This document shows, piece after piece, positions 49,690-59,154 of a DNA stretch of 64,000 nucleotides. The position numbers and the translations under genes are program-made. The notes under the pieces are model-generated. The model saw nothing but the letters and a program-made list of their open reading frames with translations, was not told where the DNA came from and ran no database searches. The DNA is from Thermoleophilia bacterium UBA6103 (GTDB lineage Bacteria; Actinomycetota; Thermoleophilia; UBA2241). The stretch covers positions 1 to 64,000 of the forward strand of contig DIWP01000037.1 of the NCBI GenBank assembly GCA_002423545.1. The letters are read 5' to 3'. Within the stretch, counting starts at the first letter, position 1. Each line of letters begins with the position of its first letter.

Positions 49690-51483
49690 ATGCTGCGCAG
49701 GATCGTCCACAAACTCGCTGTCTTCCGGGAGGTGCGGCGCCAGGACGGCTTCGGCGCCGCCTTCAAGGTCGCACGGAACAGCCTCCGTGACTCCGTGGTC
49801 TACCGGACTCGTCGCGTGCTGGAGGTCCTGCACCTGCGCCGCCCGCGACCGCGGCTCGAGTGGCGCCGGCCGGCCGCGTCGCAGCACGTCCTCAGCGTGG
49901 TCGTACCGGTGTTCGACACCCCCGAGGACGTGCTGCGGGAATGCCTGGACTCGGTGGTGTCGCAGAAGCACGAGGCGTGGGAGCTCTGCGTCTGCGACGA
50001 CTGCTCCAGCAATCGGCGCACCATCGACGTCCTGCGCGAGTACCGCGGGTCCGACCCGCGCATCCGCATCGTCCGCGCGCCCCGCAACCTCGGCATCGCC
50101 GGGGCGACCAATCTGGCCGCCGAGCAGGCGTCCGGCGAGTTCCTTGCCCTGCTCGACCACGACGACCGCCTGCACCCGTACGCCCTGGCCGAGATCGCCG
50201 CTGCCGTCGAGCGCCTGCCCGACATCGATCTCGTCTACACCGACGAAGACAAGATCGAGGCCGACGGCAGCCACTCGGAGCCCTACTACAAGCCCGACTG
50301 GTCGCCGGACCATCTCACGTCCGTCATGTATCTGCTGCACTGCCTCGCCGTCCGCAAGGCGCTGTTCTGGAAGCTGGGGGGCCTGCGCAGCCGGTACGAC
50401 GGCGCCCAGGACTACGACCTGGCCCTGCGGGCGAGCCGGCAGGCGCGGCGCATCCATCACATCCCACGCATCCTGTACCACTGGCGCAAGATCCCAGGCT
50501 CGGCCGCCGCGGTCGTCGACGCCAAGCCGGACGCCCTGACGGCCGGCAGGCGCGCCCTGGAGGACTACGCGGCCGGTCTCGAGCCGCCGGCCTCCGTGGA
50601 AGACGGCCTGCTGCCGGGCACCTTCCGCCTGCGTCGCTCGCTCGCCCACCGGCCCGACGTCTCCCTCGTGATCCTGTCGAGCGACCCTGAGGTCGAGGTG
50701 CCGGGTCGCGGCCGGATACGGGTGCTGCAGAACTTCGTGCGCAGCGTCGTCGAGCGGTCGACGTACGGTGCCTACCGCTTGGTGGTGGTGGACGACGGCG
50801 AGCTCTGCGACGAGACCATCGCCGTCCTCGACGCCGCCGGCGCCACCCGCGCGACGTTCCACGACCCGCAGCGCTCGTCGGACGGCTTCAACTTCGCGCG
50901 CAAGGCCAACTACGCCCTCTCGTTGATCGAGACGGATCTGGTGATCCTCCTCAACGACGATCTCGAGGTCGTGAGCCCCGGCTGGATCGAGGCGCTGCTG
51001 GAGCCCCTCATGGACCCCGATGTGGCGTTTGTGGGAGCGCGGCTGCTGTACCCCGACGGCCGGATCCAGCATGCCGGTCTGGTCCTGGGCGTCGTCGGTC
51101 CGGCGACGCATGCCTTCTACGGCCGGCCCGGCGACGCCGTCGGCTACAACGCGTTCACCCACGTGATCCGCAACTACAGCGCCGTCACCGGCGCCGCCCT
51201 CGCGACCCGGACGGCGACGCTCCGCGAACTCGGTCCGATGGATGAGGCGCTCGCTCACGACTACAACGACACCGACTTCTGCCTGCGCGCCGTGGAGCGC
51301 GGGTACCGCGTGGTCTACACGCCCTTCGCCGAACTGCTCCACTTTGAAGGCGCGACCTTGCGTCGCCGCGCTCAGGACCCAGCCGAGGTCGCCGTGTTCA
51401 GCGAACGCTGGGAGCAGGTCATCGCACGCGACCCCTTCTATAACCCGAATCTGCCCCGAGACCGCGCCGACTACGTAGTCTGA
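49690..51483 (+). CDS. Two-domain GT2 glycosyltransferase
   Basis: The protein has 597 residues from ATG 49690 (GGAG 6 nt upstream; one base after the previous stop). It holds two GT-A domains. The first (about 70-290) has LSVVVPVFDTPEDVL, CVCDDCSSN, NLGIAGATNLAAE and LLDHDDRLHPYAL, then YTDEDKIEADG. The second (about 335-560) has VSLVILSS, VVVDDGELC, VILLNDDLEVVSPGW and DEALAHDYNDTDFC. Such double enzymes can add two different linkages in turn and so extend a repeating unit. Reading on in the same frame past the stop leads into the DUF2142 remnant. Confidence 0.9.
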   Translation: MLRRIVHKLAVFREVRRQDGFGAAFKVARNSLRDSVVYRTRRVLEVLHLRRPRPRLEWRRPAASQHVLSVVVPVFDTPEDVLRECLDSVVSQKHEAWELCVCDDCSSNRRTIDVLREYRGSDPRIRIVRAPRNLGIAGATNLAAEQASGEFLALLDHDDRLHPYALAEIAAAVERLPDIDLVYTDEDKIEADGSHSEPYYKPDWSPDHLTSVMYLLHCLAVRKALFWKLGGLRSRYDGAQDYDLALRASRQARRIHHIPRILYHWRKIPGSAAAVVDAKPDALTAGRRALEDYAAGLEPPASVEDGLLPGTFRLRRSLAHRPDVSLVILSSDPEVEVPGRGRIRVLQNFVRSVVERSTYGAYRLVVVDDGELCDETIAVLDAAGATRATFHDPQRSSDGFNFARKANYALSLIETDLVILLNDDLEVVSPGWIEALLEPLMDPDVAFVGARLLYPDGRIQHAGLVLGVVGPATHAFYGRPGDAVGYNAFTHVIRNYSAVTGAALATRTATLRELGPMDEALAHDYNDTDFCLRAVERGYRVVYTPFAELLHFEGATLRRRAQDPAEVAVFSERWEQVIARDPFYNPNLPRDRADYVV

Positions 51484-51717
51484 TGGCCCCGCGCCGTGCT
51501 GGCGCTGTCGACCGCCATGTACGTCGCCTGAAATCCCGTCGGCGCGCCCGTCGTCGACGGCCTGCAGGGACGCTACTTCCTGCCGCTGGTCCCGGCCTTT
51601 CTCATCGGCATCTCCGGCGCCCATCTGAGTCCGAGGTCGCGGGTCGCGATACTTGTCGGCGCGATACTCGCCATCTTCACCCTGACGCTCATGGCGGTGA
51701 TCCGCAGGTACTACTGA
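51484..51717 (+). pseudogene. Remnant of a DUF2142 membrane protein gene (C-terminal end)
   Basis: Directly after the GT2 stop, and in the same frame, the translation reads VLALSTAMYVA, a TGA stop at 51529-51531, then NPVGAPVVDGLQGRYFLPLV and a last hydrophobic helix ending IRRYY with a TGA at 51715-51717. This matches the end of the intact DUF2142 protein at 40552 (LAMAPVGGSS, then LQGRYFTPAMPLLLL, then the final helix). The upstream ~400 residues are missing and the internal stop breaks the rest, so it is a decayed gene end. It shows that a second DUF2142 gene once stood here. Confidence 0.82.
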
Positions 51718-51762
51718 CTGGACGTGGCCAGGTTGTTCGTAGCGGATCTCGGCAGCCTCGCG

Positions 51763-52908
51763 TCAGTGGCGCCTGAGATGCCATCGCACTCGCGCGGATG
51801 CGGCATCCAGTCTGGATCGCGCCCGATGGGAGCGACCGATCATCGAGGCCACATCGACCGGCCGTTCGAGGGTCGCCGCCTGCATGGCGGGCCACCAGCG
51901 CTCACGGGCGACGCGCTGCAGGGATCGCTTCTCTCTGACACGCCGTTGCTCATCGGCGAGCTGCGCCCAGCTACCCTCCAGGACATCGCGCAGCGCCGCG
52001 CTCCACGACTCGTACGTGTTCTCCGCCAGCCGACCGCAGGACAGGTCCGATTCCACGTAGGGCAGGGCGCGACTGTAGACGCTCGGGTGCCCGTAGCCAC
52101 CGAGCTCGACCATCTTGATGTCGGACTTGCCGCTCACGAACTCGACCGTGTCGGGGTCTCCGACGGTCTCCAGCGGCGCGACCCCCATCAACGCCGGTGA
52201 TGCGGCAAGGACCTCATGGTAGTCCGCATACGAGAGCACTCCCGCCGGCCGGGCGATCCGCGCGAACCCGACCGCGTCTTCGCTCGGCGACAGAGGGGAG
52301 CCGTAGTAGTGGACCGGGAGGCCATGGTGCCGCGCGCAGTCGACCACGGCGCCAAGCACCTCGTTCCGCGAGACAGTCAGAGCCAACCGGTGACCCTGCG
52401 TCAGGACGATGCCCGAGGGTCGAGCGGGCACACGCAGTGGAGCCTCGGGAAAGTCGACGGCGTTGGGGCAGGTCAGCGCCTTGCCGGCCAGGTCCTCTCC
52501 GCTCCTCGCCGCCAGCAGCGACGCGAGTCGCCGGGTCGGGACCGTCAGCACCCGGCACGCCGCGAGCGCCCGCCTGACGCCGCGGTCCCGCGGGAACGAC
52601 CGCGGCTCGATGTAGGCAGGCCGGCAGAGAAGGTGATCATCCACATCCAGCAGGAACCGGCCCTCGAGTCGCTCCGCAAGGATATGGGCCAGCGTCGGGT
52701 CGACGGCTCGCTGCAGCCAGACGACGTCGAACCGGCCACTTCGAGGAAGGCCGTGCAACGTGTGGTCCGTCACCACGTAGCCCGCGATGAGTCCTTGCCG
52801 CCTCAGTTCGGCCAGAGGCGCATGCACACGGCAGGCGGCCACCAGACTCTCAGCCCCATCGGCGAACGCCAGCACCCGCGGCCCGTCTGTCCCGCTGGGG
52901 CGACTCAT
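51763..52908 (-). CDS. GT-B-type glycosyltransferase-like protein
   Basis: The protein has 381 residues. It shows Rossmann-like alternation rather than a clear family signature: RVLAFADGAESLVAACRVHAP at the start, FDVVWLQRAVDPTLAHILAERL and FLLDVDDHLL in the first half, then VHYYGSPLSPSEDA and SGKSDIKMVELGGYGHPSVYS where GT4-like enzymes bind the donor. DVDDHLL (the vDlDDnl strand) and the SDIKMVE segment are common in a GT subgroup of polysaccharide clusters. Start and stop overlap neither neighbour except the downstream GT2, by 4 bp. Specificity unknown. Confidence 0.75.
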   Translation of the reverse strand: MSRPSGTDGPRVLAFADGAESLVAACRVHAPLAELRRQGLIAGYVVTDHTLHGLPRSGRFDVVWLQRAVDPTLAHILAERLEGRFLLDVDDHLLCRPAYIEPRSFPRDRGVRRALAACRVLTVPTRRLASLLAARSGEDLAGKALTCPNAVDFPEAPLRVPARPSGIVLTQGHRLALTVSRNEVLGAVVDCARHHGLPVHYYGSPLSPSEDAVGFARIARPAGVLSYADYHEVLAASPALMGVAPLETVGDPDTVEFVSGKSDIKMVELGGYGHPSVYSRALPYVESDLSCGRLAENTYESWSAALRDVLEGSWAQLADEQRRVREKRSLQRVARERWWPAMQAATLERPVDVASMIGRSHRARSRLDAASARVRWHLRRH

Positions 52909-53894
52909 CCGGTGCCCGTCCGCAGAGGATCGGCGCCCGAGCGATACGCCTCCTCCAGAGTCCGTCGCATCTCGGCGACGGTCATCCGCTTCCCACGATC
53001 GCCCACCAGCGCGGCAGCCGCCTCGCGGAGTCCGAGAGCCACGCGCGTGCCGAGATAGTAGCGACGAGCCGCGCCGTCACCCTCCCACTTGGCCAGGAAG
53101 CGATAGATGGAGAAGAGCCGCTGGGCCTCCGTGCGCGCCGCCTCCGTGCAGCTTGCACCACCGACATGCCGCACGACGACGGCACTGTCGAGCACCACCT
53201 GCTTGCCCGCCCTCCAGGCCCGCCGGCACAGGTCCTCGTCTTCCGCGGCAAAGAAGAACCGCTCGTCAAAGCCTCCGGCCGCGCGGAAAAAGCTGCGGTC
53301 CACGAGCATGACGGCGCCGAACACGTAGTCGACCGGCACAGCGCCGGTGGCGCCGTCACCTGACAGGGACCGCACGTCGTACTGTGGCCGAAAGACCGGC
53401 AGTCGACCCACGAGCGGCAGGCAGAGGCCCACGCGACGCGCCACACCTCTGCTGCGCCCGGCTCCGGCGGTGATCGCCCCCGTCTCCGAGAGCAGCAGCG
53501 GCGCGACGATGGCGACGTCCTGCCGCTGCAGGAGGAGCGCGCTCATGTGAAGCAGGGCGTCCTCGTCGACGACCGCGTCCGGGTTGAGGAGCAGGATCGA
53601 CTCGGAGGTGGTCGCGGCGACGCCCTGGTTCGCCGCGCGCGCAAAGCCGACGTTGGCCGTGTTCCTGAGGATCACGTCGGCGCCGGCCGCCTGCGCCATC
53701 TGGACCGAGTCATCCCGAGAAGCGTTGTCGACCACCACGATGGTGCCCACCACAGAGGCGGCGCGAGCCCCCTGCAGACACGCCTCCACCGAGGCGGCCG
53801 AGTTGTAGGTGACCACGACCACGTCGACGATGGCGCCTACCTCCCGGATCGCGTGTGTGTGACGATCGGACCCGACACGATGAGCACCACGCAC
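52905..53894 (-). CDS. GT2 glycosyltransferase (rhamnosyltransferase-like)
   Basis: The GT-A domain shows VDVVVVTYNSAASVEACL, TIVVVDNASRDDSV, NVGFARAANQGVA and LLLNPDAVVDEDAL, with the DERFFFAAEDEDLCRRAWRAG region typical of bacterial rhamnosyltransferase-like GT2 enzymes. As drawn from GTG 53894 the protein has 329 residues, but the first 20 are not conserved and GGGAGGTAGG inside them suggests that the true start may be nearer the first strand. It overlaps the next gene by 4 bp. The 170 bp to the divergent GT4 at 54065 hold no recognised site. Confidence 0.87.
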   Translation of the reverse strand: MRGAHRVGSDRHTHAIREVGAIVDVVVVTYNSAASVEACLQGARAASVVGTIVVVDNASRDDSVQMAQAAGADVILRNTANVGFARAANQGVAATTSESILLLNPDAVVDEDALLHMSALLLQRQDVAIVAPLLLSETGAITAGAGRSRGVARRVGLCLPLVGRLPVFRPQYDVRSLSGDGATGAVPVDYVFGAVMLVDRSFFRAAGGFDERFFFAAEDEDLCRRAWRAGKQVVLDSAVVVRHVGGASCTEAARTEAQRLFSIYRFLAKWEGDGAARRYYLGTRVALGLREAAAALVGDRGKRMTVAEMRRTLEEAYRSGADPLRTGTG

Positions 53895-54064
53895 GCTCGC
53901 CCATCTCGCTCGGGTCTTCCGTGATTATCCCAGAAGGCCGGGGCTGCGGCGCCATCCCGGCTCTGCGAGATCCCCGCGCCTCGACTATGATGAGGGTGAC
54001 GGGATCCATCCAGACGCAGCGCGTGCTCTCAGCGCGTGCTCTGGACCATCAAGCCGGCGGGGGG

Positions 54065-55264
54065 ATGACGGCGATTCAAGCCAAAGACAAGCTCTGCATC
54101 GCCCTCATCGGCACGCGCGGCGTGCCGGCCGCCTACAGCGGCTTCGAGACGGCGGTGGAGAACCTTGGCAGCCGCCTGGCGGCCCGCGGCCACCGGGTGG
54201 TCGTCTACTGTCGGCCGCATATGGTCCAGGGCCGTTTCGGCGTTTACAGGGGTATGCGGCTCGTCTACCTGCCCACCATCGCCAGCAAGCATCTCGACAC
54301 CTTTGTGCACACGTTCATCAGTACGCTGCACATGGGGCTCATCGCGCGTCCCGATGTCGCTGTCTACTTCATCGCCGGCAACAGCCCGTTCGCCGGGCTG
54401 GCGCGGCTGCTCGGCATCCCGTCGGCCATCAACGTCGACGGGCTCGATTCGCGGCGCGCCAAGTGGGGCGGCGCCGCGCGACGCTACCTGCGCTGGGCGG
54501 AGCACACTGCGCCGCGCTTCGCCGACACGGTCATCACCGACTCCCGCGTGCTGCAGCAGATCTACCGCGCTGAGCACCGCGCCGAGACCACCTTCATCCC
54601 GTACGGCGCCGACATGGGAGACGACGATGCCGGGACGCTGCCCGGCGCGCAGACACCGCACCTGGAGCGCTTCGGCCTGGCGCCGCGGGGCTATCTGCTC
54701 TTCGTCGGCCGCCTGGTGCCCGAGAACAACGCCCACGTGCTCATCGAAGCGTACGCACAGCTCGCGACCGACCTGCCGCTGGTCATCGTCGGCGACGCCT
54801 CCTACGCCGATGACTACATCGCCGGTCTGCACGACCGAGCCGGCCGCCTCACGGATCGCGGCAAGCGCGTGATCTTCACCGGCTATCTCTTCGGCGACGC
54901 CTACCGCGAGCTGGCCAGACACTGCGCGGTGTTCGCCATCCCCACCGAAGTGGGCGGCACCCATCCCGTGCTCGTCGAGGCCATGGCCGCCGGCGGCTGC
55001 GTCGTGGTCAATGATCACCGGCCCAACATGGAGGTGCTCGGCGACGCCGGCGTCGGCTACCGCGGGGAGGGCAGTGCGGCAGCCCTGGCCGAGGCGATCG
55101 AGCGGTTGCTGGCCGACCCCGCGCAGGTCGAGTCGCTGCGTCAGAAGGCGCGCGAGCGCGCCGAACGTCTCTACTCGTGGGATGCCGTGACCGATGCCTA
55201 CGAGTCGCTCGTTGTCTCGCTTGCCGAACGTGCGCGCTCGGTGCCACGACCGGCGGCCCGGTGA
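54065..55264 (+). CDS. GT4 glycosyltransferase with DUF1972 N-terminal domain
   Basis: The protein has 399 residues. The N-terminal domain carries ALIGTRGVPAAYSGFETAVE, the hallmark of DUF1972 (the N-terminal half of WsaF/WcaL-related and rhamnosyl transferases). AINVDGLDSRRAKWGG follows. The donor domain has YLLFVGRLVPENNAHVLI, IFTGYLFGDAYRELA and TEVGGTHPVLVEAMAAGG with the expected acidic residues. It precedes the phosphoglycosyltransferase and the rhamnose operon, so it could add the first rhamnose to the lipid-linked sugar. The ATG follows a G-rich ribosome binding site. Confidence 0.9.
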   Translation: MTAIQAKDKLCIALIGTRGVPAAYSGFETAVENLGSRLAARGHRVVVYCRPHMVQGRFGVYRGMRLVYLPTIASKHLDTFVHTFISTLHMGLIARPDVAVYFIAGNSPFAGLARLLGIPSAINVDGLDSRRAKWGGAARRYLRWAEHTAPRFADTVITDSRVLQQIYRAEHRAETTFIPYGADMGDDDAGTLPGAQTPHLERFGLAPRGYLLFVGRLVPENNAHVLIEAYAQLATDLPLVIVGDASYADDYIAGLHDRAGRLTDRGKRVIFTGYLFGDAYRELARHCAVFAIPTEVGGTHPVLVEAMAAGGCVVVNDHRPNMEVLGDAGVGYRGEGSAAALAEAIERLLADPAQVESLRQKARERAERLYSWDAVTDAYESLVVSLAERARSVPRPAAR

Positions 55265-55366
55265 TGCCTTGAGCGCCGCCAGCGATAGGCTTAGGATTGC
55301 CGCTGTGGTACGTTCCTGCGGAGGCGTCGGCTGCGCGACCTCGCGAAACGATGAAGGAATCCGTCC

Positions 55367-56932
55367 GTGAGCGGTACTCCAGCAACCGATTCTGCCATCT
55401 GCGAAGTCGTCGTCGCTCATGACGTGCGGGCGCGCCGCGCCATCCTCTCGCGCCGGCTGCTGCACCGCTACTACGTCCGCCGCAGCATCAGCATCGCATT
55501 GCTGGTGGCCATCGACGTCGCCGCCGTGGTGGCCGCCGTTGAGCTGGCACCACTGCTCTGGGGCCTCGTGGGAGTGGCGGTCGAGACGCCGACGATGGCG
55601 GAGATGCTGTGGGCGGCGCTGATCGTCATCGGCGTGCAGGCGCTCACGCGCATGTACAGCCTGCGCGAGGAGCGCGCCCGTCTGGTGCCCTTCCTGCGCG
55701 CCAACCTGGCGATCCTGCTTGTCATCGGCCTCGTGATGCTGCTCACCTACAACAGCATCACCTCGCAGTCGGCCGTCTACATCTGGGTGTTCTTTGTGCT
55801 CTTCTCGGGCGTCGGGCGCTGGCTCTACAACAGCCTGCTCAAGGGCGTCTACGGGCACATCGTGCCGCGCCGGCCGGTGGTGGTCATCGGCCGTCCCGAC
55901 CACGCCGAGCGGCTGGCCGAGCTGTTCGCCCGCTATCCGGCCGCCGACGCACTGCGCATCGACGGCATCGTCGAGGGCATGCGCGAGGAATCGCCGCCGG
56001 CCGACGGCGACGCGGTGGCGGCACAGGCGGCTGCGCCCAGATCCCGTGCCTCGCTTGCTGAGACAGACGGCCGCACGACGCGCGCCCTGCGCTGTCTCGG
56101 CGACCTCGACTCCCTGGAAGACGTGGTCGAGCGCTGGCGACCCATGGAGATCGTCGTCAGCGATCCCGAGCTGGTGCGCGAGCGCATGTTCCAGCTCATG
56201 GACCTCTGCCGGCGGCAGCGGCTCACGCTGCGCATGGCGGCTCCCGGACTCCAGTTCGACGGCGCCTCGGTCAGCTTTGTCCCCGGGTTCGGCATGCCGG
56301 TGTTCCTGGTGCGCACCACCATCGGGCGGCCCTACGAATACGAGGCCAAGCGCGCCTTCGACATCCTCAGCGCCGGCCTGCTGCTGCTCCTCCTCTCGCC
56401 GCTCATGGCTGCCATCGCCATCGCGATCAAGCTCGGCTCCCCGGGCCCGGTGTTCTACCGCAGCGTCCGCGTGGGCCTGGGCCAGCGACCGTTCCAGTGC
56501 CTCAAGTTCCGCACCATGAAGACCGATGCCGAACGTCTGCAGGCCGATCTGGAGCGTCAGAACCAGGCCTCCGGAGCCCTGTTCAAGATCAAGGACGACC
56601 CGCGGGTCACCCGCGTGGGTCGCCTCCTGCGGCGCACCAGCCTGGACGAGCTGCCGCAGCTCATCAACGTGTTCCGTGGCGAGATGAGCCTGGTCGGCCC
56701 GCGACCGCTGCCTCTGCGCGACAACGAGCTCATGGAAGACTGGCACATGCGCCGCCACGTCGTCCTGCCCGGGCTCACCGGACTCTGGCAGGTGAGCGGC
56801 CGGTCGGACCTCTCCTTCGACAGGATGATCGAACTGGACTTCAAGTACATCGAGAGCTGGACGTTCTTCCGCGACCTCTCGATCCTGGTCCGCACCGCCG
56901 GCGTGGTACTCTTTCGCCGAGGCGCGTATTGA
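55367..56932 (+). CDS. Polyprenyl-phosphate phosphoglycosyltransferase (WbaP type, glycan initiation)
   Basis: The protein has 521 residues. Four N-terminal helices (about 42-150) are followed by a cytosolic nucleotide-fold domain (RPVVVIGRPDHAERLAELF) and the C-terminal bacterial sugar transferase domain. That domain begins AKRAFDILSAGLLLLLLSPL, with CLKFRTMKTDAE, RRTSLDELPQLINVFRGEM and SLVGPRPL. The enzyme transfers a sugar 1-phosphate from a nucleotide sugar to undecaprenyl phosphate, the first step of chain building. The donor could be a UDP-hexose. GTG 55367 has AAGGA upstream. An Ala-rich linker near 205-230 is longer than usual. Confidence 0.94.
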   Translation: MSGTPATDSAICEVVVAHDVRARRAILSRRLLHRYYVRRSISIALLVAIDVAAVVAAVELAPLLWGLVGVAVETPTMAEMLWAALIVIGVQALTRMYSLREERARLVPFLRANLAILLVIGLVMLLTYNSITSQSAVYIWVFFVLFSGVGRWLYNSLLKGVYGHIVPRRPVVVIGRPDHAERLAELFARYPAADALRIDGIVEGMREESPPADGDAVAAQAAAPRSRASLAETDGRTTRALRCLGDLDSLEDVVERWRPMEIVVSDPELVRERMFQLMDLCRRQRLTLRMAAPGLQFDGASVSFVPGFGMPVFLVRTTIGRPYEYEAKRAFDILSAGLLLLLLSPLMAAIAIAIKLGSPGPVFYRSVRVGLGQRPFQCLKFRTMKTDAERLQADLERQNQASGALFKIKDDPRVTRVGRLLRRTSLDELPQLINVFRGEMSLVGPRPLPLRDNELMEDWHMRRHVVLPGLTGLWQVSGRSDLSFDRMIELDFKYIESWTFFRDLSILVRTAGVVLFRRGAY

Positions 56933-57016
56933 CCGGGCGGGCGGCTCGTTGACCGGCCGTCTCCCGACCGGCCGCGGCCCTCACGCACTGTCGTCTTCGA
57001 TCCTGGAGGGACTCAC

Positions 57017-58000
57017 GTGACGACCTCGGTGGTCACCGGCGGCGCCGGCTTCCTCGGCTCGCACCTCTGCGAGCACCTGCTGCGGCGCGGCCACCGCGTC
57101 ATCTGTCTCGACAACCTCGACACCGGCACGCTGGAGAACATCGAGCATCTGCGCGACGACGCCTTCGCGTTCCGCAACACCGAATGCACCGAGCGCATCG
57201 ACGTCCCCGAGCCGGTCGACTTCGTGTTTCACCTCGCCAGCCCGGCCAGCCCCATCGACTACCTGCGGCTGCCGCTGCACACGCTCAAGGTGGGCTCCTA
57301 CGGCACCCACAACGCCCTCGGCCTGGCCAAGTTCAAGCGCGCCCGCTTCCTCGTCGCGTCGTCGTCGGAGGTCTACGGCGATCCCGCCATGCACCCCCAG
57401 CCCGAGAGCTATTGGGGCAACGTCAATCCCATCGGCCCGCGCGGGGTCTACGACGAGTCCAAGCGCTACGCCGAAGCCCTGACCATGGCGTACCACCGCC
57501 AGCAGGGCGTCGATACCTGCATCGCCCGCATCTTTAATACGTATGGTGCCAAGATGAGGCCGCACGACGGCCGGGCGGTGCCGACGTTCGTGCGGCAGGC
57601 GCTCACCGGCAAGCCGCTCACCGTGTTCGGCGATGGCACACAGACACGGTCGTTCTGCTACGTCGACGACCTCGTCGACGGCCTCATCCGGCTCGCCGAG
57701 AGTGGCGAGCACGAGCCGGTCAACCTCGGCAATCCCGAGGAGCATCAGGTCATCGAGCTGGCCGAGAAGATCCTGGCGCTCTGCGGCTCGTCGACTCCCA
57801 TCGTCCACGAGGCGCTGCCGATCGACGACCCGCGTCTTCGGCAACCGGACATCACACGCGCCCGCACGATCCTCGGCTGGGAGCCGCAGACCCCCCTCGA
57901 CGCAGGGCTGCCACACGTGGTAGAGCACGAACGCCGCCGCCTGGCGCTCGCCAACGGGCAGATCGCCGCCCACCCGCAGGAGCTCAACCCCGTCGTCTGA
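57017..58000 (+). CDS. uxs: UDP-glucuronate decarboxylase (UDP-xylose synthase)
   Basis: The 327 residues match the core length of bacterial UXS. Motifs are VVTGGAGFLGSHLCEHLL, VCLDN-like VICLDNLDTG, HLASPASPIDYLRLPLHTLK (the family-specific loop), SSSEVYGDP, YWGNVNPIGPRGVYDESKRY (catalytic YxxxK) and ARIFNTYG. It oxidises and decarboxylates UDP-glucuronic acid to UDP-xylose. It stands upstream of the rhamnose genes on the same strand, suggesting that xylose or a derivative is part of the glycan. No UDP-glucose dehydrogenase is in the window. Confidence 0.93.
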   Translation: MTTSVVTGGAGFLGSHLCEHLLRRGHRVICLDNLDTGTLENIEHLRDDAFAFRNTECTERIDVPEPVDFVFHLASPASPIDYLRLPLHTLKVGSYGTHNALGLAKFKRARFLVASSSEVYGDPAMHPQPESYWGNVNPIGPRGVYDESKRYAEALTMAYHRQQGVDTCIARIFNTYGAKMRPHDGRAVPTFVRQALTGKPLTVFGDGTQTRSFCYVDDLVDGLIRLAESGEHEPVNLGNPEEHQVIELAEKILALCGSSTPIVHEALPIDDPRLRQPDITRARTILGWEPQTPLDAGLPHVVEHERRRLALANGQIAAHPQELNPVV

Positions 58001-58068
58001 CGCGACGCGCCGACCAGAGTGAACGCCATGGCCATCAGCAGCAATCGGGAACCAGGGAGAGACCACCG

Positions 58069-59154
58069 GTGAAAGGACTCGTCCTCAGCGGCGGCGCCGG
58101 CACGCGCCTGCGTCCCATCACCCATACGTCCGCCAAGCAGCTGGTGCCGGTGGCCAACAAGCCGGTCCTCTTCTACGGCCTGGAGGCGTTCGCCGAGGCC
58201 GATATCCGGCAGGTCGGCATCATCGTCGGCGACACGGCCGCCGAGATCGAGGCGGCGGCCGGCGACGGCGCTCGCTTCGGCCTTGACATCACCTACATCC
58301 CGCAGTCGGCGCCGCTGGGCCTGGCGCACGCCGTGCTCACCGCCCAGGACTACCTCGGCGACGAGCCGTTCGTGATGTACCTGGGCGACAACATCCTCAA
58401 GGACGGCATCGCCCACTTCGTGCGGCAGTTCGAACAGAGCGCTCCCGACGCCCTCATCCTGCTGCAGCACGTCGACGACCCCTGCTCCTACGGTATCGCC
58501 GACCTGCGTGACGGCCAGGTCGTGCGGCTCATAGAGAAGCCCAAGGACCCGCCCAGCGATCTGGCCCTGGTCGGCGTCTACCTGTTCACGCCGGCGGTCT
58601 TCGAGAGCGCCAGGGCCATCGAGCCCTCGTGGCGCAACGAGCTGGAGATCACCGACGCCATCCAGCACATGATCGAGCGCGGCCTGCGTGTCGAGCCGCA
58701 CGTGGTCACCGGCTGGTGGAAAGACACCGGCAAGCTCGAGGACATCCTCGAGGCCAACCGGCTGATCCTCAGCCGCCTCGACGGCGACCTGCCCAGCGAG
58801 ACCGAGGCCGCCGCCTGCGCCGAGCTCGACAACGCGTGCCTGGAGGGCGCCGTGCTCGTCGGCGAGGGCACCCGCCTCATCGACACCCGCGTGCGGGGCC
58901 CGGTCATCATCGGCGCGCGCTGTACCATCCGCGACGCCTTCATCGGTCCCTACACCAGCATCGCCGACGACGTGCAGATCGAGGAGGCCGAGATCGAGCA
59001 CTCGATCGTCCTCGAGAACAGCAGCGTGCGCTGCCTCGGCGCCAGGATGACCGACAGCCTCATCGGCAAGGGTGTCACCATCGAACGCTCCGACGGACGT
59101 CCACACGCCTACCGCTTCATGGTCGGCGACTCCAGCCGCATCGGCATCCTCTAG
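58069..59154 (+). CDS. rmlA: Glucose-1-phosphate thymidylyltransferase, long form
   Basis: The protein has 361 residues: the nucleotidyltransferase domain has GLVLSGGAGTRLRPITHTSA (signature loop), then KQLVPVANKPVLFYGLE, and YLGDNILKDGI for metal binding. The last ~110 residues form beta-helix turns (VRGPVIIGARCTIRDAFIGP and YTSIADDVQIEEAEIEHSIV) as in the longer StrD-type RmlA enzymes. It makes dTDP-glucose for the rhamnose pathway encoded next. The GTG start follows GGAGAGACC. Genes rmlC, rmlD and rmlB follow on the same strand. Confidence 0.94.
   Translation: MKGLVLSGGAGTRLRPITHTSAKQLVPVANKPVLFYGLEAFAEADIRQVGIIVGDTAAEIEAAAGDGARFGLDITYIPQSAPLGLAHAVLTAQDYLGDEPFVMYLGDNILKDGIAHFVRQFEQSAPDALILLQHVDDPCSYGIADLRDGQVVRLIEKPKDPPSDLALVGVYLFTPAVFESARAIEPSWRNELEITDAIQHMIERGLRVEPHVVTGWWKDTGKLEDILEANRLILSRLDGDLPSETEAAACAELDNACLEGAVLVGEGTRLIDTRVRGPVIIGARCTIRDAFIGPYTSIADDVQIEEAEIEHSIVLENSSVRCLGARMTDSLIGKGVTIERSDGRPHAYRFMVGDSSRIGIL

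Noticed and set aside
49537..51624. Minus-strand open frame of 695 codons opposite the two-domain GT2
   Set aside because: Antisense of a strongly conserved gene, with no family features and no ribosome binding site.
54029..56758. Very long minus-strand open frame (909 codons) opposite the GT4 and phosphoglycosyltransferase genes
   Set aside because: It is the mirror of two clearly conserved genes. High GC removes stop codons from the antisense frame. Its translation has no recognisable domain and is rich in Arg, His and Gly.
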